From the NCBI RefSeq assembly GCF_014204545.1, contig NZ_JACHLJ010000001.1, forward strand, positions 248,001-312,000: a stretch of DNA of 64,000 bases, written 5' to 3'. Made by a program: the position numbers and the translations under genes. Positions 46,340 to 55,850 of this stretch are shown piece after piece; position 1 is the first letter of the stretch; each line of letters begins with the position of its first letter. Below the pieces are notes generated by a model. The model searched no databases. It saw nothing but the letters and a program-made list of their open reading frames with translations, and was not told the DNA's origin. The DNA comes from Brevundimonas vesicularis. Its GTDB lineage: Bacteria; Pseudomonadota; Alphaproteobacteria; Caulobacterales; Caulobacteraceae.

Positions 46340-48796
46340 TTAGAAGTTGTAGCTCAGACGGCCGTAGAAGAAGCGGCCGTTGAAGCCGTAGGGTGAGTAG
46401 CTCGGGTAGCCCACCGAACCGGTCGCGCCGTTGATGTTGGTCGGCGTGGCGGTTGGATATTCGTCGGTCAGGTTGTTCACGCCGACCGCAAGCGAGACGC
46501 CGAACGGCAGGGTGTAGCGGCCCTCAAGATCCACCAGCAGTGCGTCGCCCGTTTCGTAGTCCAGGGTGGCGTTGTTGTTGGCGACCAGAACGCTGTCGTA
46601 GCTGGTGCCCTTCAAGGTCGCCCCGAAGTCGCCCAGCGACCAGTCCACGCTGGCGACGATCTTCTGTTCCGGCGTGCCCTGTTCAAACGACAGTTTGGAG
46701 GAGCGGTCGAACAGGAAGGCGTCGGACGGCGCAATGGCCAGGTTGCTGGGAACGGCTGGCGTCTTGGTCACTTCGGTCGAGTTGAAGTTGCCCGCCAGTG
46801 TGAAATCGAACCGCCCGAAATCCTGCTGCGTCCGATAGCGCGCCACGACATCGACGCCGCTGGTCGAGGTGTCCACACCGTTCAGGAAGAACCGCGCGCC
46901 GGTCACGCCGAACGGAGCGAGCAGAGCCTGAATGGCCGCCGTGGATTGCGCCGTCTGGCTGGGCCGCGACACGCCGAGCGTCTCGGAATAGATGATCCGG
47001 TCAGCGACATCGATGCGGTAGGTGTCCACCGTCAGTTCGAAGCCCTCATGTCGGAAGACCGCGCCGAGCGAGTAGTTGGTCGAGGTTTCGGGCTCCAGCG
47101 GCTTGGAGCCCAGGGCGATCGCGATGGGATCGTCGACCCGGTACGAGCCGTTCTGCTGAAGCACCACGCCGCCCGCTGTGGCGACGAGGTTGGTGGCGAT
47201 GTAGCTGAAGTACTGTTGCTGAAGGGCTGGCGATTTGAAGCCAGTCGATATGGCGCCACGCAGGGCGAAGGCCTCGGTGAAGTCGTAGCGCCCCGAAATC
47301 TTGCCCGTGAACTGATCGCCGAAGTCGGAATAGTCCTCGTAGCGCCCGGCCAGACCGACACTGAACTGTTCGGAGAATTTGCCCTCCAGGTCGATGTAGG
47401 CGCTGATGTTGTTGCGATCGACATCGACCGCATTGGACGGCGCAAAGCCAGGGAAGCCTTGCGATCCAGCGCCGCCGGCCGTGACGGGGCCTTTGTTGTA
47501 GGAGGTCGGTTCGCCTGCGGTGACGCTGAAGTCCTCGCGTCGGTATTCGACGCCGAAGGCGACGTTCAACGGTTCGTACAGGTTTGCTTCGATCTGTTTG
47601 ACCGCATCCACGCCGATGGTCAGTTGGCCGTAGCTGAGGCCGCCGGCGTCGAACTGGGTCTGAGACGCGGCGCCATAGGAGGCGTTCAGGGAGTTGAGGA
47701 CGCGATAGTCCAGCTCATTGCGCCCATAGCCGACCGAGATGTCCCAGTCGAAGCCGGCCGCGGGGCCTTTCAGGCCGCCGTATATATTGTAGTCGGCGAT
47801 GTCGGCGGAAATGATTGGCAAGAAGCCATTGGGATAGATGGCGGTGACGTTGTTGGAGTTGTTGAAGGCGCGGGCCGTCGCCGCAGCCTCGGATTTGCGC
47901 TTCTGATAGCCGCCGAAGGCGTAGGCTTCCCACTCGCCGCCAAGGGGTTTCCCGGCGTTGAAATAGCCGGTGTAGGCTTCGGTATAGGGATCGCCGAAGC
48001 GACCGATGACGGTCGTCGCATTGCCGCCGTTGACGGCGGTGGTCGCAGCGTAGTCGGAGCGATTGGTGGGCTGGCGTTTCTGGACTTCGCCCGAAAGGGT
48101 CAGGAAGCCGTCGCCGAACAGGGGCAGGCCGATCCAGCCGGCGAGCGAGGTCTGTTCGCCGTCGCGGCGGCTGTGCTCGCCGCGCGCGGTCGTGAAGTCG
48201 GTGTCGTAGATGCCGTAGTTGGCGGTGATACCGCCGCCGCTCGAGGCCTGGCGCAGACGCAGATTAATGACGCCGGCGATGGCGTCGGCGCCGTATTGCG
48301 CCGAAGCGCCATCACGCAAGACTTCGACCGAGCCAAGGCTGATCGACGGAATCGTATTCAGGTCGAAGGCGGTCGAGCCACGGCCAAGCGCGCCGTTGAC
48401 GTTGACCAGGGCGCCGACATGGCCGCGCTGACCGTTGATCAGGACCAGGGTCTGGTCAGGAGCCAGACCGCGCAGGGTTGCCGGACGAACGTGATCCGAA
48501 CCATCGGAAATGGCCGGACGAGGGAAGTTGATGGACGGGGCGGTGGCGGCGAGGGCGGCGGCCAGCTCTGTGCCGGTGCCCTGTTTCGCCAGAGTTTCGC
48601 CGGTGATGACATCGACGGGCGCGACGCTGTCGAGCCGGCTGCGCCCGACGGTGCGCGTGCCGGTGACGACGATCTCATCGACATCGGTGGCTTCACCTGC
48701 CGGAGGCGTGGTCTGGGCGAACGCCGATGAGGCGATGAAGAGCGCGCTGGTGGAGGCGAAGGCCAACAGGGCCTGACGACCGTATCCGATTTTCAT
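46340..48796 (-). CDS. TonB-dependent receptor (tandem pair, upstream member)
   Basis: The 818-residue receptor starts MKIGYGRQALLAFASTSALF with cleavage near SSAFAQ, TonB box VDEIVVTGTRT, and plug motifs HVRPATLRGLAPDQTLVLIN and VEVLRDGASAQYGADAIAGV. The barrel ends RFFYGRLSYNF. The ATG at 48796 follows GGGGAC and gives a clean signal peptide; the frame stays open upstream without coding character. It is the paralog of the gene at 43578-46001. The pair lies between rplI and dnaB. Confidence 0.92.
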   Translation of the reverse strand: MKIGYGRQALLAFASTSALFIASSAFAQTTPPAGEATDVDEIVVTGTRTVGRSRLDSVAPVDVITGETLAKQGTGTELAAALAATAPSINFPRPAISDGSDHVRPATLRGLAPDQTLVLINGQRGHVGALVNVNGALGRGSTAFDLNTIPSISLGSVEVLRDGASAQYGADAIAGVINLRLRQASSGGGITANYGIYDTDFTTARGEHSRRDGEQTSLAGWIGLPLFGDGFLTLSGEVQKRQPTNRSDYAATTAVNGGNATTVIGRFGDPYTEAYTGYFNAGKPLGGEWEAYAFGGYQKRKSEAAATARAFNNSNNVTAIYPNGFLPIISADIADYNIYGGLKGPAAGFDWDISVGYGRNELDYRVLNSLNASYGAASQTQFDAGGLSYGQLTIGVDAVKQIEANLYEPLNVAFGVEYRREDFSVTAGEPTSYNKGPVTAGGAGSQGFPGFAPSNAVDVDRNNISAYIDLEGKFSEQFSVGLAGRYEDYSDFGDQFTGKISGRYDFTEAFALRGAISTGFKSPALQQQYFSYIATNLVATAGGVVLQQNGSYRVDDPIAIALGSKPLEPETSTNYSLGAVFRHEGFELTVDTYRIDVADRIIYSETLGVSRPSQTAQSTAAIQALLAPFGVTGARFFLNGVDTSTSGVDVVARYRTQQDFGRFDFTLAGNFNSTEVTKTPAVPSNLAIAPSDAFLFDRSSKLSFEQGTPEQKIVASVDWSLGDFGATLKGTSYDSVLVANNNATLDYETGDALLVDLEGRYTLPFGVSLAVGVNNLTDEYPTATPTNINGATGSVGYPSYSPYGFNGRFFYGRLSYNF

Positions 48797-48948
48797 TGAT
48801 AGTCCCCGACGATGCATGACAGCCCTCTGTGTCGGCGCTCGACAGGCCGCCATGCCGTCGCCCTCGGCCGGCGTCTCGAAAAGCGCAATAATCTTGCGCA
48901 TATATTCGAAACGCAGGTCTCGATTGCAGGCTGTGACCACAATGTGAC

Positions 48949-48970
48949 GACGTCAAGCAAGCTTGATGTC
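48949..48970. promoter_or_regulatory. Candidate operator upstream of the tandem TonB receptor gene
   Basis: GACGTCAAGC-AA-GCTTGATGTC is an inverted repeat with one mismatch in ten pairs, about 150 bp before the receptor start. Adjacent GATCAATGATC is a second small dyad. It could bind a regulator of the receptor, but no cognate regulator gene is nearby. Confidence 0.35.
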
Positions 48971-49071
48971 TAGATGTCCATTTGAGAGATCAATGATCTG
49001 GCTTTGTTGTAATCTTGTCATAGGTCAAGCTGACGATCGGCCATGCGGTTGGCGATAGCGTCCCGCGCAGC

Positions 49072-49104
49072 AAAAAGGGCGCGTCCCTTGCGAGACGCGC
49101 CCTT
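49072..49104 (-). terminator. Terminator after the rpsF-rpsR-rplI operon
   Basis: On the minus strand AAGGGCGCGTC and GACGCGCCCTT form an 11-bp stem with an 8-base loop, continued by a T-run (five T in total). It lies 25 bp after the rplI stop. Confidence 0.88.
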
Positions 49105-49128
49105 GATGTCGTTTGGGATCCGGTCGGA

Positions 49129-49713
49129 TCAGGCTTCGTCGCCGAAGCCTTCCTGTTGACCGGCGCCGCCTTCGATCAGTTCCTGGGCCGATTGCTCGGC
49201 GGCCTGGCGCTCATCGTCGAACTGGCTGCGGATCACGTCCTCGCCCTTGGCTTGGCGCTCGGCCTCGTCCATCGAGCGGGCGATGTTGATCTTGACCGTG
49301 GCGCGGACCTCGGCGTGCAGGCGAACCGGCACTTCGTGGACGCCCAGGCTCTTGATCGCCGTGTTCAGGACGACCTGCGAACGCTCGACCTTGCCGCCTT
49401 CGGCCTGGATGGCCTCGGCGACGTCGCGACCGGCGACCGAACCGTACAGGTGACCGGTTTCACCGGCCTGACGGATCATGACGTAGGTCTGGCCGTCGAT
49501 CTTGTCGGCGACCTTCTGAGCGTCGGCCTTGTTCTTCTCGTTGCGCTGCTCGATGGCGGCGCGGTCGAGTTCGAACGCCTTCAGGTTGGCGGCGGTGGCC
49601 CGGCGGGCCTTGTCGCGCGGCAGAAGGAAGTTACGGGCGAAGCCGTCCTTGACGGACACGACGTCGCCGATGGCGCCGAGATTCTCGACGCGTTCAAGCA
49701 GAACGACCTTCAT
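49129..49713 (-). CDS. rplI: 50S ribosomal protein L9
   Basis: This 194-residue L9 starts MKVVLLERVENLGAIGDVVS and has the conserved KDGFARNFLLPRDKARRAT, a long connecting helix, and the C-terminal domain (GSVAGRDVAEAI, VHEVPVRLHAEV). The tail after about residue 150 is acidic and Gln-rich, making it longer than E. coli L9 (149 residues), as is usual in alphaproteobacteria. It is last in the rpsF-rpsR-rplI operon, one base after rpsR. A DUF2232 gene often found here in relatives is absent. Confidence 0.97.
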   Translation of the reverse strand: MKVVLLERVENLGAIGDVVSVKDGFARNFLLPRDKARRATAANLKAFELDRAAIEQRNEKNKADAQKVADKIDGQTYVMIRQAGETGHLYGSVAGRDVAEAIQAEGGKVERSQVVLNTAIKSLGVHEVPVRLHAEVRATVKINIARSMDEAERQAKGEDVIRSQFDDERQAAEQSAQELIEGGAGQQEGFGDEA

Positions 49714-49714
49714 C

Positions 49715-49993
49715 TCACTTCACCACGTAAGGCAGGAGGGCCAGATAGCGAGCGCGCTTGATGGCCTTGGCCAGTTCACGCTGCTTCTTCTGGGAGACGG
49801 CGGTGATGCGCGAAGGCACGATCTTGCCGCGTTCGGAGACGTAACGCTGCAGCAGCTTGACGTCCTTGTAGTCGATCTTCGGCGCATTGGCGCCCGAGAA
49901 CGGGCAGACCTTGCGGCGACGATAGAAGGGGCGGCGGCCGGCGGCGCCGGAGCCCGCCGGTGCGCCCGGGGTCGGGGCGGTGGTATCGGTCAT
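49715..49993 (-). CDS. rpsR: 30S ribosomal protein S18
   Basis: This 92-residue S18 has an N-terminal extension rich in Pro, Ala and Gly (about 25 residues) followed by [40 protein letters not shown] and the conserved end [15 protein letters not shown]. It binds S6 in the 30S platform. It lies 12 bp after rpsF. Confidence 0.97.
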   Translation of the reverse strand: MTDTTAPTPGAPAGSGAAGRRPFYRRRKVCPFSGANAPKIDYKDVKLLQRYVSERGKIVPSRITAVSQKKQRELAKAIKRARYLALLPYVVK

Positions 49994-50005
49994 GTTCCGG
50001 GTTCC

Positions 50006-50392
50006 TTATTCGGCGTCGGCGGCGGCGTCGTCGCGCGGGGTGCGCTCGCGCTCACGCTCGCGTTCACGCTCGCGGCGGGCCAGCAGCGGCGACAGTTCCA
50101 GGTCGAGTTCCTCGACGCGGACGGTCAGCCAGCGCAGCACGTCTTCGTTGATCGACAGCTGACGCTCGACTTCGGCCATGGCGGCCGGAGGGGCGTCGAC
50201 GGCCAGCAGCGAATAGTGAGCCTTGCGGTTCTTCTTCACGCGGTAGGTCAGGTTGCGCAGACCCCAGTATTCGATCTTGGCGACCGAGCCGCCACCGGCG
50301 ACGATCAGATCCTTGATGGTGTCATTCAGCGCTTCGGCCTGTTGCGCCGAGATATCCTGGCGCGTCATGACCGTGTGCTCGTAAAGAGCCAT
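50006..50392 (-). CDS. rpsF: 30S ribosomal protein S6 with Arg-Glu repeat tail
   Basis: This 128-residue S6 begins [20 protein letters not shown], with the [20 protein letters not shown] core. The C-terminal tail contains about six alternating Arg-Glu pairs encoded by near-perfect 6-bp tandem repeats (about 50039-50080) before an acidic end. AGGGAGA precedes the ATG at 50392. In E. coli the S6 tail is instead glutamylated; the RE-repeat tail here is a different charged end. The DNA repeat makes tail length prone to slippage. Confidence 0.95.
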   Translation of the reverse strand: MALYEHTVMTRQDISAQQAEALNDTIKDLIVAGGGSVAKIEYWGLRNLTYRVKKNRKAHYSLLAVDAPPAAMAEVERQLSINEDVLRWLTVRVEELDLELSPLLARRERERERERERTPRDDAAADAE

Positions 50393-50611
50393 GCGGTAGT
50401 CTCCCTTGTGGGCGTCGGCGCGGAAACGACCGGGTAAGTCGGTCTCCACGATGGCTCCTGGCGCGGCGGCCGGACCGAACGTCCAACCCTTTGGTGCTCC
50501 GCGACAGGACCGAAGCCCTGGAAAGGCGGGGCCTATAGGCGAAAAGGGGCGAGGAAGCAAGGATGGCGGCAGACGCTTGTGGCGCCCCTCGACCCCGCCT
50601 AAACCAGCCCC

Positions 50612-52204
50612 ATGCCGAAGCTGACGTCCGCGGTCGATCCGCAAAGCCAAAAGTACAAGTCCCTGCACGCGCACAACAGCGCCCTGGTCGCCGAGTTGCG
50701 CGACCATGTGGCCAAGGCCGCGCGCGGCGGGTCCGACAAGTCGCGCGACCGTCACGTCGCTCGCGGCAAGCTGTTGCCGCGCGACCGTGTCGAGCGCCTG
50801 CTGGATCCCGGCTCGCCCTTCCTGGAGATCGGGCAACTGGCTGCGCACGACATGTATGACAGCGAGGCCCCGGCGGCGGGCGTCATCGCCGGCATCGGCC
50901 GGGTGTCGGGCCGTGAGGTCATGATTGTCTGCAACGATCCGACGGTGAAGGGCGGCGCCTACTTCCCCATGACGGTGAAGAAGCACCTGCGTGCGCAGGA
51001 GATCGCCGAGCAGAACCGCCTGCCGTGCGTCTATCTGGTCGATAGCGGCGGGGCCAATCTGCCGCACCAGGCCGAGGTGTTTCCCGACCGCGACCATTTC
51101 GGCCGCATCTTCTTCAACCAGGCCCGGATGAGCGCCAAGGGCATCGCCCAGATCGCCTGCGTCATGGGCCTGTCCACCGCGGGCGGCGCCTATGTGCCAG
51201 CCATGTCGGACGAGACGATCATCGTCAGGAACCAGGGCGCTATCTTCCTGGCCGGCCCGCCGCTGGTGAAGGCGGCGACCGGCGAGGTCATCTCGGCCGA
51301 GGAGCTGGGCGGGGCCGAAACCCACGGCCGTCGCTCGGGCGTAGTCGATCATGTCGCCGAGAATGACGAGCATGCGCTGGAGATCGTGCGCTCCATCGTC
51401 GGCAATCTGAACACGACCAAGACCGTAGAGATGGATGTGCGCGAGCCGCGCGCGCCGGCCTTCGACGCAGAGGAGCTGTACGGCCTGATCCCGGACGACG
51501 TGCGCGCCCCCTATGACGTGCGTGAGGTCATCGCCAGGTTGGTGGACGGGTCGGAGTTCGACGAGTTCAAGAGCCTGTACGGCTCGACCCTGGTGTGCGG
51601 GTTCGCGCGCATCTGGGGTTATCCGGTCGCCATCCTGGCCAACAACGGCGTCATCTTTTCCGAAAGCGCCCAGAAGGGCGCGCACTTCATCGAACTGGCC
51701 TGCAAGCGCAAGATTCCGCTGCTGTTCCTGCAGAACATCTCGGGCTTCATGGTCGGCGGCAAATACGAGGCAGGCGGCATCGCCAAGGACGGCGCCAAGC
51801 TGGTGACGGCCGTGGCCTCGGCCGAGGTGCCCAAGTTCACCGTCTTGATCGGCGGCAGTTTCGGGGCGGGGAACTACGGCATGTGCGGCCGGGCCTATTC
51901 GCCGCGCTTCTTGTTCACCTGGCCCAACAGCCGGATCGGGGTCATGGGCGGCGAGCAGGCCGCCAGCGTCTTGGCCACCGTGCACCGTGACGCCGAGACC
52001 TGGAGCGCGGAAGACGCCGAGGCCTTTAAGGCGCCGATCCGTCAGAAGTATGAGGACGAGGGCAATCCCTATTACGCCACCGCCCGCCTGTGGGACGACG
52101 GCGTCATCGACCCGGCCCAGACCCGCGATGTGTTGGGCCTGGCCATCAGCGCCAGCCTGAACGCCCCGATCCCGGAGACGACGTTCGGCCTGTTCCGGAT
52201 GTAA
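50612..52204 (+). CDS. liuB: Methylcrotonyl-CoA carboxylase, carboxyltransferase (beta) subunit
   Basis: This 530-residue carboxyltransferase moves CO2 from biotin to 3-methylcrotonyl-CoA in leucine/isovalerate breakdown. It has the two crotonase-like halves with [51 protein letters not shown] and [16 protein letters not shown]. These segments are the MCC pattern rather than propionyl-CoA carboxylase. It is divergent from rpsF (219 bp gap). The alpha subunit is 1.7 kb downstream, after the hydratase gene. Confidence 0.94.
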   Translation: MPKLTSAVDPQSQKYKSLHAHNSALVAELRDHVAKAARGGSDKSRDRHVARGKLLPRDRVERLLDPGSPFLEIGQLAAHDMYDSEAPAAGVIAGIGRVSGREVMIVCNDPTVKGGAYFPMTVKKHLRAQEIAEQNRLPCVYLVDSGGANLPHQAEVFPDRDHFGRIFFNQARMSAKGIAQIACVMGLSTAGGAYVPAMSDETIIVRNQGAIFLAGPPLVKAATGEVISAEELGGAETHGRRSGVVDHVAENDEHALEIVRSIVGNLNTTKTVEMDVREPRAPAFDAEELYGLIPDDVRAPYDVREVIARLVDGSEFDEFKSLYGSTLVCGFARIWGYPVAILANNGVIFSESAQKGAHFIELACKRKIPLLFLQNISGFMVGGKYEAGGIAKDGAKLVTAVASAEVPKFTVLIGGSFGAGNYGMCGRAYSPRFLFTWPNSRIGVMGGEQAASVLATVHRDAETWSAEDAEAFKAPIRQKYEDEGNPYYATARLWDDGVIDPAQTRDVLGLAISASLNAPIPETTFGLFRM

Positions 52205-52254
52205 CCTATTGGTCCGCGCCTCGTTGTGAGCGGACACGCAGTTTGGAGACCCCC

Positions 52255-53154
52255 ATGGCCGATCAACCGACCGAAGCCGACCTTAACGCCCTGGACGTCA
52301 CCGACGCCGAGGCGGCCGAGATCAACAGCATCGCCCAGCCGCTGGTGCCCGATGCCGCGCCGGACGCCGACGACGATCTGGTGCAGATCGATTCGACCAC
52401 CGACGGCGTCGTCTTCGTCACCATCAACCGTCCGGCCAAGAAGAACGCCTTCGACGCCGCGACCATCGCGGCCCTGCATGAGGCATTCGAAACGCTGCAC
52501 GGCGCGGACCGGGTGCGGGCTGTCTTCATTCGGGGGGCGGGCGGCACCTTCAGCGCCGGGGCCGATCTGAACTGGATGCGCGACGCCGCCAGCTGGTCCG
52601 AGAGCGACAACCGCGACGACGCCATGGGTCTGGCGAAAATGCTGAAGGCCCTGCACGACATTCCCGCCCTGACGGTGGCGGTGGTCGAGGGCAACGCCAT
52701 GGGCGGCGGAGCGGGCATTGTCGCCGCCTGCGACATGGCCGTGGCGGTCGAGGGCGCGCGCTTCGCCTTCTCCGAAGTGAAGCTGGGTCTGATCCCGGCG
52801 ACCATCGCTCCCTATGTGATCGAGGCTGTCGGCGCGCGCCGCGCCCGCCAGTTGTTCCTGACCGCCAACGCCTTCGAAGCCGACTACGCCGCCCATGCCG
52901 GCCTGATCGACCTGGTCCTGCCAGAAGGATCGGTGGACGAGTTCATCTCGATGCTGAGCGACAGCCTGACCAACAATGCGCCGGGCGCGATGGGCGAGGC
53001 CAAGCGCTTGGTCAACGACATCGCCCACCACAAGATCGACAACGGCCTAATGGACGAAACCGCCAAACGCATCGCCCGCGCCCGCGTATCGGACGAAGGC
53101 CGCGAGGGCGTCGCCGCCTTCCTCGAAAAGCGCAAGGCCAGCTGGACGGTCTGA
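52255..53154 (+). CDS. liuC: Enoyl-CoA hydratase family, probable methylglutaconyl-CoA hydratase
   Basis: The 299-residue crotonase-fold protein has an extra 45-residue acidic N-terminus ([20 protein letters not shown]) before [15 protein letters not shown]. The oxyanion-hole segments are [11 protein letters not shown] and [16 protein letters not shown], and the catalytic-region segment is [15 protein letters not shown]. Placement between the two methylcrotonyl-CoA carboxylase genes indicates hydration of 3-methylglutaconyl-CoA to HMG-CoA. The ATG at 52255 follows TTGGAGA. The acidic extension is unusual for the family. Confidence 0.88.
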   Translation: MADQPTEADLNALDVTDAEAAEINSIAQPLVPDAAPDADDDLVQIDSTTDGVVFVTINRPAKKNAFDAATIAALHEAFETLHGADRVRAVFIRGAGGTFSAGADLNWMRDAASWSESDNRDDAMGLAKMLKALHDIPALTVAVVEGNAMGGGAGIVAACDMAVAVEGARFAFSEVKLGLIPATIAPYVIEAVGARRARQLFLTANAFEADYAAHAGLIDLVLPEGSVDEFISMLSDSLTNNAPGAMGEAKRLVNDIAHHKIDNGLMDETAKRIARARVSDEGREGVAAFLEKRKASWTV

Positions 53155-53189
53155 TTGCGCTGATCGGCCGACGGAAACGGCGGCCGACT

Positions 53190-53801
53190 TCAGGCGTAGT
53201 TGAAGCTGATCGAGATTCGATCGGCCTTGGCCAGGTTGGTCGGCACCTCGTGCCGCAGCCAGCTTTCCCACATCAGCACCGTGCCTGCCTGTGGCTGCAG
53301 ATAGACGAACGGCCGCTCGGCTTCGGTCGCGTCGTCAGTCACCGACGGGCGGGCCATCATGAAGGGCAGGCGGGGATCTTCGAGCTTTAGCGATGAGGCG
53401 CCGTCTGGCACGTCGATATAGACGGTGCCCGACAGGAAGGCGTGCGGGTGGATGTGACCCGTATGGCCGCCGCCGGGCTTCAGAATATTGACCCACAGAT
53501 TGTCGAGGCGGGGTTTGCGCGCCAGGTCGAAGTTCAGCGCCTTGGCGTAGGCGACGGCATGGCGATCCAGGTGGCGCTTCAACTCGGCGAACTCCGGGAA
53601 GCGTTGGGGCAGGTCGTTCAGTGATCCGTAGGAGGTATAGCCGCGATAGGCGTTGACCTTGCACCATCGGCGGCCTGCCTCGTCCTCCTCGGCCATCATA
53701 CGGATGACGTCGATCAGCTGTGCGTTGAAGTCGGACCAGCCACGCCCTTCGGCGAGGGAGGCTTCATAGACCTGGGTGACGAAGAGGGGGCGCAGGGACA
53801 T
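53190..53801 (-). CDS. TIGR02466-type putative 2OG-Fe(II) oxygenase
   Basis: The 203-residue protein begins MSLRPLFVTQVYEASLAEGR and matches the TIGR02466 family: YTSYGSLNDLPQRFPEFAEL, LWVNILKPGGGHTGHIHPHA, FLSGTVYIDVP, and MWESWLRHEVPTNLAKADRI followed by SISFNYA. The His in GHIHPH, the later RHEV His and the final R-I-S-I-S-F-N-Y form the double-stranded beta-helix iron/2-oxoglutarate site. Substrate unknown. It lies antisense between liuC and liuD. Confidence 0.85.
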   Translation of the reverse strand: MSLRPLFVTQVYEASLAEGRGWSDFNAQLIDVIRMMAEEDEAGRRWCKVNAYRGYTSYGSLNDLPQRFPEFAELKRHLDRHAVAYAKALNFDLARKPRLDNLWVNILKPGGGHTGHIHPHAFLSGTVYIDVPDGASSLKLEDPRLPFMMARPSVTDDATEAERPFVYLQPQAGTVLMWESWLRHEVPTNLAKADRISISFNYA

Positions 53802-53888
53802 CGGAGAGGCTTAACGCCTGCCGCGCTGTGTGAGAAGGGTCGTGCTCTGCCTCTCGCCTGATGCGCACGATCCGGCTAAGACCGCTTC

Positions 53889-55850
53889 ATGTTCAAGTCC
53901 GTCCTTGTCGCCAATCGCGGCGAAATCGCCTGCCGTGTCTTCCGCACCGCCAAGCGGATGGGGATTCGCACCATCGCCGTCTATTCCGAGGCGGATGCCA
54001 ACGCCCTGCACGTGCGCGAAGCCGACGAGGCGGTGCTGATCGGTCCGGCGGCGGCGCGCGAATCCTATCTGGACGGCGCCAAGGTGCTGGCGGCGGCCAA
54101 GGCGACGGGGGCCGAGGCGATTCATCCCGGATATGGCTTCCTGAGCGAGAACGCAGACTTCGCAGAGGCCGTCGCGGCGGCGGGCCTGATCTGGATCGGG
54201 CCGGACCCGTCCTCGATTCGCGCCATGGGTCTGAAGGACGCGGCCAAGGAGCTGATGATTCAGGCCGGGGTGCCGGTGACGCCGGGCTATCAGGGCGCGG
54301 ACCAGTCGGAGGAAACCCTGACGGCCGAGGCGGCGCGGATCGGCTATCCGGTGTTGATCAAGGCGGTCGCGGGCGGCGGCGGCAAGGGTATGAAACGGGT
54401 CGATGATCCGGCCGATTTCGCCGCCGGTCTGGCCAGCGCCAAGCGAGAAGGGGCGGCGGCCTTCGGCGACGACCGCGTTCTGATCGAACGCTACATCACC
54501 CGCCCACGCCACATCGAGGTGCAGGTGTTCGGCGACAAGCATGGCGAGGTCGTCCATCTTTATGAGCGCGACTGTTCGCTGCAACGCCGCCACCAGAAGG
54601 TGATCGAAGAGGCGCCCGCGCCCGGCATGAGCGATGACGTGCGCGCCGCCGTGACCGGGGCCGCGATCAAGGCGGCCCGGGCGGTGAACTATGTCGGGGC
54701 CGGGACCATCGAGTTCATCGCCGACGCCTCGGACGGGCTGAAGGCGGACGGCGTCTGGTTCATGGAGATGAACACCCGGCTGCAGGTCGAGCATCCCGTG
54801 ACCGAGAGCGTGACGGGCGTCGATCTGGTCGAATGGCAGTTCCGTGTCGCGGCGGGTGAGCCGATGCCGTTGAAGCAGGCCGAGATCCAGCTGAACGGCT
54901 GGGCCATGGAGGCGCGGCTGTATGCCGAGGACCCGGCCAACGGCTTTCTGCCCTCCATCGGCAAGCTCGAGCATTTCGTCATGCCCGAAGGCATCCGCGT
55001 CGATACCGGTGTGGAGCAGGGCGGCGAGGTCAGCCAGTTCTACGACCCGATGATCGCCAAGCTGATCGTGCATGAGGACACGCGCGAAGCGGCGGCGGCG
55101 CGGCTGGCTGAGGCGGCCGGCGAGGTCGAGGTCTGGCCGGTCAAGGCCAACGCCGGCTTCCTGAAACGCTGTCTGCAGCACCCGCGCTTCGTCGCGGGCG
55201 ATGTGGACACGGGCTTCATCGCGGCGGAAGAGGCGGCGTTGCGGCCGCAGCCGTCCGACGAAGCAACGCTGGCGGCCCTGACCCTGATTGCGGAAGCGGC
55301 GGCGGAGGCGGTCGAGGCGCGTTCGGACCGTTTCAGCCCCTGGGGCGGGCAGCCGGGTCTGTCCTATGGCGTGCGCCTGAATGCGCCGGCGCAGACAACC
55401 ATCTGGGCCAATGTCGATGGTCAGGGCGTGTCCGCTGCGGTGACGCCGGTAGAAACGGGCTGGCTTGGTTCGCAGGGCGAACTGGCCCACGTCGGGTTCG
55501 ACCAGGTTCAGGCCGGGGATCGACTTTTCGGCTATCAGGCCGTCAACGACGGTTTCGTCCTGTTCGTCGACGGCGAGGCGCGTCGCGTCACGCCCTATCG
55601 CGCCGCCGTGGGTTCAGGCGCGGGCGCGGTGTCGGATGGGTCGCTGCGCGCGCCGATGCCGGGCAAGATCGTCGCGACGCCGGTCAAGGCCGGTGACGCC
55701 GTCACCAAGGGCCAGCCGGTCGTGGTGCTGGAAGCCATGAAGATGGAACACGCCCTGACCGCGCCGTTCGACGGCGTGGTGGAAAGCGTCGCGTCTCTAG
55801 GCGATCAGGTCGTCGAGGCGGCCGTCCTGGCGGTGGTGAAGGCGGACTAA
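53889..55850 (+). CDS. liuD: Methylcrotonyl-CoA carboxylase, biotin-containing alpha subunit
   Basis: This 653-residue protein has a biotin carboxylase part (residues about 1-450: MFKSVLVANRGEIACRVFRT, KAVAGGGGKGMKRVDD, FMEMNTRLQVEHPVTE), a linker region, and a C-terminal biotinyl domain with the modified Lys618 in VLEAMKMEHAL. It carboxylates its own biotin with ATP and bicarbonate for the LiuB subunit. Length and layout fit MccA/LiuD. Its stop overlaps the 3' end of the following opposite-strand gene by 4 bp. Confidence 0.95.
   Translation: MFKSVLVANRGEIACRVFRTAKRMGIRTIAVYSEADANALHVREADEAVLIGPAAARESYLDGAKVLAAAKATGAEAIHPGYGFLSENADFAEAVAAAGLIWIGPDPSSIRAMGLKDAAKELMIQAGVPVTPGYQGADQSEETLTAEAARIGYPVLIKAVAGGGGKGMKRVDDPADFAAGLASAKREGAAAFGDDRVLIERYITRPRHIEVQVFGDKHGEVVHLYERDCSLQRRHQKVIEEAPAPGMSDDVRAAVTGAAIKAARAVNYVGAGTIEFIADASDGLKADGVWFMEMNTRLQVEHPVTESVTGVDLVEWQFRVAAGEPMPLKQAEIQLNGWAMEARLYAEDPANGFLPSIGKLEHFVMPEGIRVDTGVEQGGEVSQFYDPMIAKLIVHEDTREAAAARLAEAAGEVEVWPVKANAGFLKRCLQHPRFVAGDVDTGFIAAEEAALRPQPSDEATLAALTLIAEAAAEAVEARSDRFSPWGGQPGLSYGVRLNAPAQTTIWANVDGQGVSAAVTPVETGWLGSQGELAHVGFDQVQAGDRLFGYQAVNDGFVLFVDGEARRVTPYRAAVGSGAGAVSDGSLRAPMPGKIVATPVKAGDAVTKGQPVVVLEAMKMEHALTAPFDGVVESVASLGDQVVEAAVLAVVKAD

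Larger units (their letters stand above)
48797..49128. other. Intergenic region upstream of the tandem TonB receptors
   Basis: These 332 bp hold the promoter region for the 46340-48796 gene, an imperfect 22-bp inverted repeat at 48949-48970 and the rplI terminator at 49072-49104. It is more AT-rich in the middle (about 48900-49020). No reading frame was found convincing. Confidence 0.55.

Noticed and set aside
46946..48730. 594-codon plus-strand reading frame opposite a TonB receptor
   Set aside because: It is antisense to a well-supported receptor gene with full motifs, and its own product shows no domain. Typical shadow frame in GC-rich DNA.
50393..50611. Possible S6/S18-binding leader in the rpsF upstream region
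   Set aside because: The region is GC-rich and foldable, but I could not identify the conserved leader structure by eye. A covariance-model search would decide.
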